This document shows, in pieces, positions 61,709-64,000 of a stretch of DNA of 64,000 bases (positions within the stretch are counted from its first letter, which is position 1; the number at the start of each line of letters is the position of its first letter). The DNA comes from Pseudomonas sp. Irchel 3A7 (GTDB taxonomy: Bacteria; Pseudomonadota; Gammaproteobacteria; Pseudomonadales; Pseudomonadaceae), in the NCBI RefSeq assembly GCF_900187565.1, contig NZ_FYED01000010.1, forward strand, positions 62,001-126,000. Reading direction: 5' to 3'. Made by a program: the position numbers and the translations under genes. The notes under the pieces were generated by a model. That model did no database searches. It saw only the letters and a list, made by a program, of their open reading frames with translations, and was not told where the DNA came from.

Positions 61709-62979
61709 AAATCACACGAGTCACCGTCACCCCCATCGCCTTCCGTGATCCGCCGCTGCTGAACGCCAGCGGTATTCATGAACCTTTCGCGCTGCGCTCG
61801 ATCATCGAGATCGAAAGCGACAATGGCTACATCGGCCTGGGTGAAAGCTACGGCGACGCGCCTGCACTGGCGATCCAGCAGCAACTGCAAAGCCAACTGA
61901 TCGGCCTGGACCCGTTCAACCTCAATCAACTGCGCGCGATCGTCCAGGCCACGGTGGCGGCGAACAAACCGGCGAGCCTGGCCGGCGCGGAACTGGCGCC
62001 CGGGTCCCACGCCAGCAAAGCGGTGAGCAATGCCTACTCGGCGTTTGAAGTGGCGTTTCTGGACCTGCAGGCACACTCCCTGAACGTGCCCTTGGTGGAC
62101 TTGCTGGGCGGGGCGATCCGCGACGAGATTCCATTCAGCGCCTATCTGTTCTTCAAGTACGCGCAGCACGTCGATTCACCCTACAAGCCCGACAGTTGGG
62201 GCGAGGCGCTGAACGAGGAGCAGATCGTCGCCCAGGCGCGGCGCATGATCGAGGCCTACGGCTTCAAGAGCATCAAACTCAAGGCCGGCACGCTGCCGCC
62301 GGAGCATGAAGTGTCGTGCATCAAGGCCTTGAAAAGGGCGTTTCCCGGCTATCCGCTGCGCATCGACCCGAACGGTAACTGGTCGCTGGAAACCTCGGTC
62401 CGCATGGCCGAACTGCTCGGTGACGACCTGCAGTATTACGAAGACCCGACGCCGGGCCTGGATGGCATGGCCGAGCTGCACAAACGCACCGGCCTGCCGC
62501 TGGCGACCAACATGGTGGTCACCGACTTCGATGAGTTCCGCCGCAGCGTGGCGCAGAACAGCGTGCAGATCGTCCTCGCCGACCACCACTACTGGGGCGG
62601 CCTGCGCGACACCCAGGCACTGGCGAAAATGTGCGAGACCTTCGGGCTTGGCGTGTCCATGCATTCGAACTCGCACCTGGGCATCAGCCTGATGGCCATG
62701 GCCCATGTCGCCGCCTCGGTGCCGAACCTCGATTACGCCTGTGACACCCACTATCCATGGCAGGAACCGGATGAAGAGGTGATCAAGGGCGGCAAGCTGC
62801 CGATCGTCGACGGCTGCGTGAAAATCACCCGGGCTCCGGGGCTGGGCCTGGAACTGGACCATGATCAATTGGGCAAGCTGCATGACCAGTACCTGACGTG
62901 CGGGATTCGCCAGCGCGATGATGTGAAGCAGATGCAGCGTTACAAACCGGACTGGAAGGCGGTCAAGCCTCGGTTCTGA
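61705..62979 (+). CDS. enolase-superfamily sugar-acid dehydratase, glucarate-dehydratase-like
   Basis: A 424-residue enzyme of the mandelate racemase/glucarate dehydratase group. Active-site elements seen are KLKAG (general base Lys), RIDPNGNWS (Mg ligand Asp), YYEDPTPG (Glu ligand), LADHHYWGG and MHSNSHLGIS (catalytic His). TTG start with GGGAG 8 bases upstream. It would dehydrate an aldarate such as glucarate to a keto-deoxy acid. GudD paralogues without activity exist, so the substrate is not certain. A terminator follows. Confidence 0.87.
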   Translation: MKITRVTVTPIAFRDPPLLNASGIHEPFALRSIIEIESDNGYIGLGESYGDAPALAIQQQLQSQLIGLDPFNLNQLRAIVQATVAANKPASLAGAELAPGSHASKAVSNAYSAFEVAFLDLQAHSLNVPLVDLLGGAIRDEIPFSAYLFFKYAQHVDSPYKPDSWGEALNEEQIVAQARRMIEAYGFKSIKLKAGTLPPEHEVSCIKALKRAFPGYPLRIDPNGNWSLETSVRMAELLGDDLQYYEDPTPGLDGMAELHKRTGLPLATNMVVTDFDEFRRSVAQNSVQIVLADHHYWGGLRDTQALAKMCETFGLGVSMHSNSHLGISLMAMAHVAASVPNLDYACDTHYPWQEPDEEVIKGGKLPIVDGCVKITRAPGLGLELDHDQLGKLHDQYLTCGIRQRDDVKQMQRYKPDWKAVKPRF

Positions 62980-63013
62980 TTGCAGTGTTTTGATGGGCAT
63001 GTAGCAACCTTTG

Positions 63014-63051
63014 GTCCGGGAAGCGTGGTCGCGCTTGCCCGGACTTTTTTT
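63014..63051 (+). terminator. rho-independent terminator after the dehydratase
   Basis: GTCCGGG (63014-63020) pairs with CCCGGAC (63038-63044), followed by seven T residues to 63051. It is 35 bases after the stop codon. Confidence 0.9.
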
Positions 63052-63104
63052 CCTGTCGAACTGTTTTTTTGTAGGGGAGCAGGATGTGCCGGCCTTATCT
63101 CGAC

Positions 63105-63175
63105 CTTGTGGGAGCTGGCTTGCCAGCGATGGCGACCTCGAGATCGCTATCGCTGGCAAGCCAGCTGCCACAGGT
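63105..63175. repeat. short REPIN with CTGGCTTGCCAG stems
   Basis: GTGGGAGCTGGCTTGCCAGC from 63108 and GCTGGCAAGCCAGCTGCCAC ending near 63172. The whole 71-base unit is almost one long palindrome around CCTCGAG. Confidence 0.88.
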
Positions 63176-63193
63176 CCGTGTTTTCCTTTCACC

Positions 63194-63982
63194 CTACAAT
63201 CCATCTCCCAGCAATCTGAGGTATTCAGGGCTGTCGCTGATGGAATTGTGCCCGGTGCCCGCAATCACCTGCAGCGTCGCTATGCCCTCAGGAAAATGGC
63301 TGAAGAGCCGCCGGGTACTGGCAGCGGGAATCACTTCGTCATGCTCGGCAGCGATCAGCCGTGTCGGTATCGTGATGTGTTCGGCATAGCGCCAGGACTC
63401 GAATTTATCCTGCAGCAGCCACTGCACCGGAAACCAGCGGAACTGGCGGACAGCGAGCTCCTCCAGGCTGTTGTAAGGCGTGATCAATAGCAACTTCGTC
63501 GCCGGGCGAGAACCGGCCAGGCGAATGGCCACGCCCGAACCCAGGCTGCGCCCGACCACGGCAATCTGCGGGTGGTCGGCGTAGACCTTGTCGAACAAGG
63601 CCATGGCGTCGCGGGCAATGGCTTCTTCGGAGGGCGAGCCGCTGCTGCCGCCGTAGCCCCGGTAATGCATGAAATACAGGGCATGCTCAGGAAAGGCCTG
63701 GGCGAATGGCGGCAGGCTGCGCGAGACGTCCTCGGCGTTGCCACCGAAGTAAATCAGCGCTTTTGGACCCACGTGCGGCCTGACCGAAACCAGTATCTGC
63801 GCGTCGTCGACGGGCAATGTAAGCAGCGTCGCGGCTGAGTCGACGGCGCGGGGTTGCGGGTAGTAGATGAGCGCGCGCTGAAACACGAACAGCGCAGCGC
63901 AAAGCGCCAGGTACAACGCTGCGAGGATGACGACGAGTAACATCAGGGTCCGGGACATTCGGCTAACGTTAGTGGGCGGCAT
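63194..63982 (-). CDS. membrane-anchored alpha/beta hydrolase
   Basis: A 262-residue protein with one N-terminal hydrophobic segment (about residues 12-34), then an alpha/beta-hydrolase fold. The nucleophile elbow is VVGRSLGSG (Ser in GxSxG), the acid is probably the Asp of AAEHDEVIP, and the His is in GTGHNSI. The family resembles human ABHD13/yeast Bem46. An in-frame ATG 8 codons later (MSRTL) is an alternative start. It is transcribed towards the REPIN and convergent with the dehydratase operon. Confidence 0.85.
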   Translation of the reverse strand: MPPTNVSRMSRTLMLLVVILAALYLALCAALFVFQRALIYYPQPRAVDSAATLLTLPVDDAQILVSVRPHVGPKALIYFGGNAEDVSRSLPPFAQAFPEHALYFMHYRGYGGSSGSPSEEAIARDAMALFDKVYADHPQIAVVGRSLGSGVAIRLAGSRPATKLLLITPYNSLEELAVRQFRWFPVQWLLQDKFESWRYAEHITIPTRLIAAEHDEVIPAASTRRLFSHFPEGIATLQVIAGTGHNSISDSPEYLRLLGDGL

Positions 63983-64000
63983 TGACGGCTCCGGGGTGCT

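Noticed and set aside
7719..63175. Regularly recurring GTGGGAGC repeats as a possible CRISPR
   Set aside because: The repeats are scattered kilobases apart in inverted pairs with variable middles. No array of direct repeats with spacers and no cas genes are present, so they are REPINs.

Overview
The window reads as chromosomal DNA of a Pseudomonas of the fluorescens lineage. The evidence is high-GC coding sequence with GC-rich third positions, at least 19 paired REP elements of the GTGGGAGCGAGCCTGCTCGCGA or GTAGGAGCGAGCTTGCTCGCGA type between genes, and characteristic genes: OprD porins, a nitrate reductase fused to a flavoprotein reductase, a DmpR-type phenol regulator and a FecI/FecR/TonB receptor set. 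I see no phage, integrase, transposase, rRNA or CRISPR array. There is one tRNA, tRNA-Gln(TTG).

Layout. 1-8.9 kb holds a sugar 1-dehydrogenase cut by the window edge, a DUF4287 protein, a membrane protein divergent from a TetR regulator, a LysR regulator divergent from a short-chain dehydrogenase, a GFA protein, a cystathionine beta-synthase/gamma-lyase operon (reverse transsulfuration), a small unknown hydrophobic protein and a GST. 9.4-20.6 kb is a phenol locus: an OprD porin, the sigma-54 activator DmpR, and a divergent six-gene multicomponent phenol hydroxylase (dmpKLMNOP) with a clear -24/-12 promoter and upstream activator repeats, then a MetA-like outer-membrane protein and an amidase. 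No ring-cleavage dioxygenase lies in the window, so the catechol formed must be used by genes elsewhere. 20.9-26.9 kb has tRNA-Gln, a lone polyamine-binding protein, and an ECF sigma/FecR/TonB receptor iron system.

27-35 kb has OhrR with two tandem ohr genes sharing an operator motif, LysR/SDR, a Rof/DUF2024/periplasmic protein operon divergent from an unusual Cys-rich MarR protein, and a TPR-HTH protein followed by a propeller-like protein. 34.85-36.3 kb is a lower-GC patch (cupin and AraC) next to palindromic repeats. 36.4-39.6 kb is a LysR regulator with a leuCD-type hydro-lyase pair.

39.6-52.4 kb looks like a catabolic region for an amine or quaternary amine: two paralogous GntR/FadR regulators, a glycine-betaine-type ABC importer (binding protein, ATPase, two permeases), a GlxA/GbdR-type AraC regulator, an FAD amine oxidoreductase, an MFS transporter, a dihydrodipicolinate-synthase-family enzyme and an aldehyde dehydrogenase. 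The substrate cannot be read from sequence. This is my best candidate for an undescribed pathway.

52.5-64 kb holds a two-domain CAP protein, a SufR-like four-Cys regulator next to a frameshifted secreted protein, the 1363-residue fused assimilatory nitrate reductase with a leader hairpin, a LysR regulator divergent from an MFS/glucarate-dehydratase-like operon with a good terminator, and an alpha/beta hydrolase.
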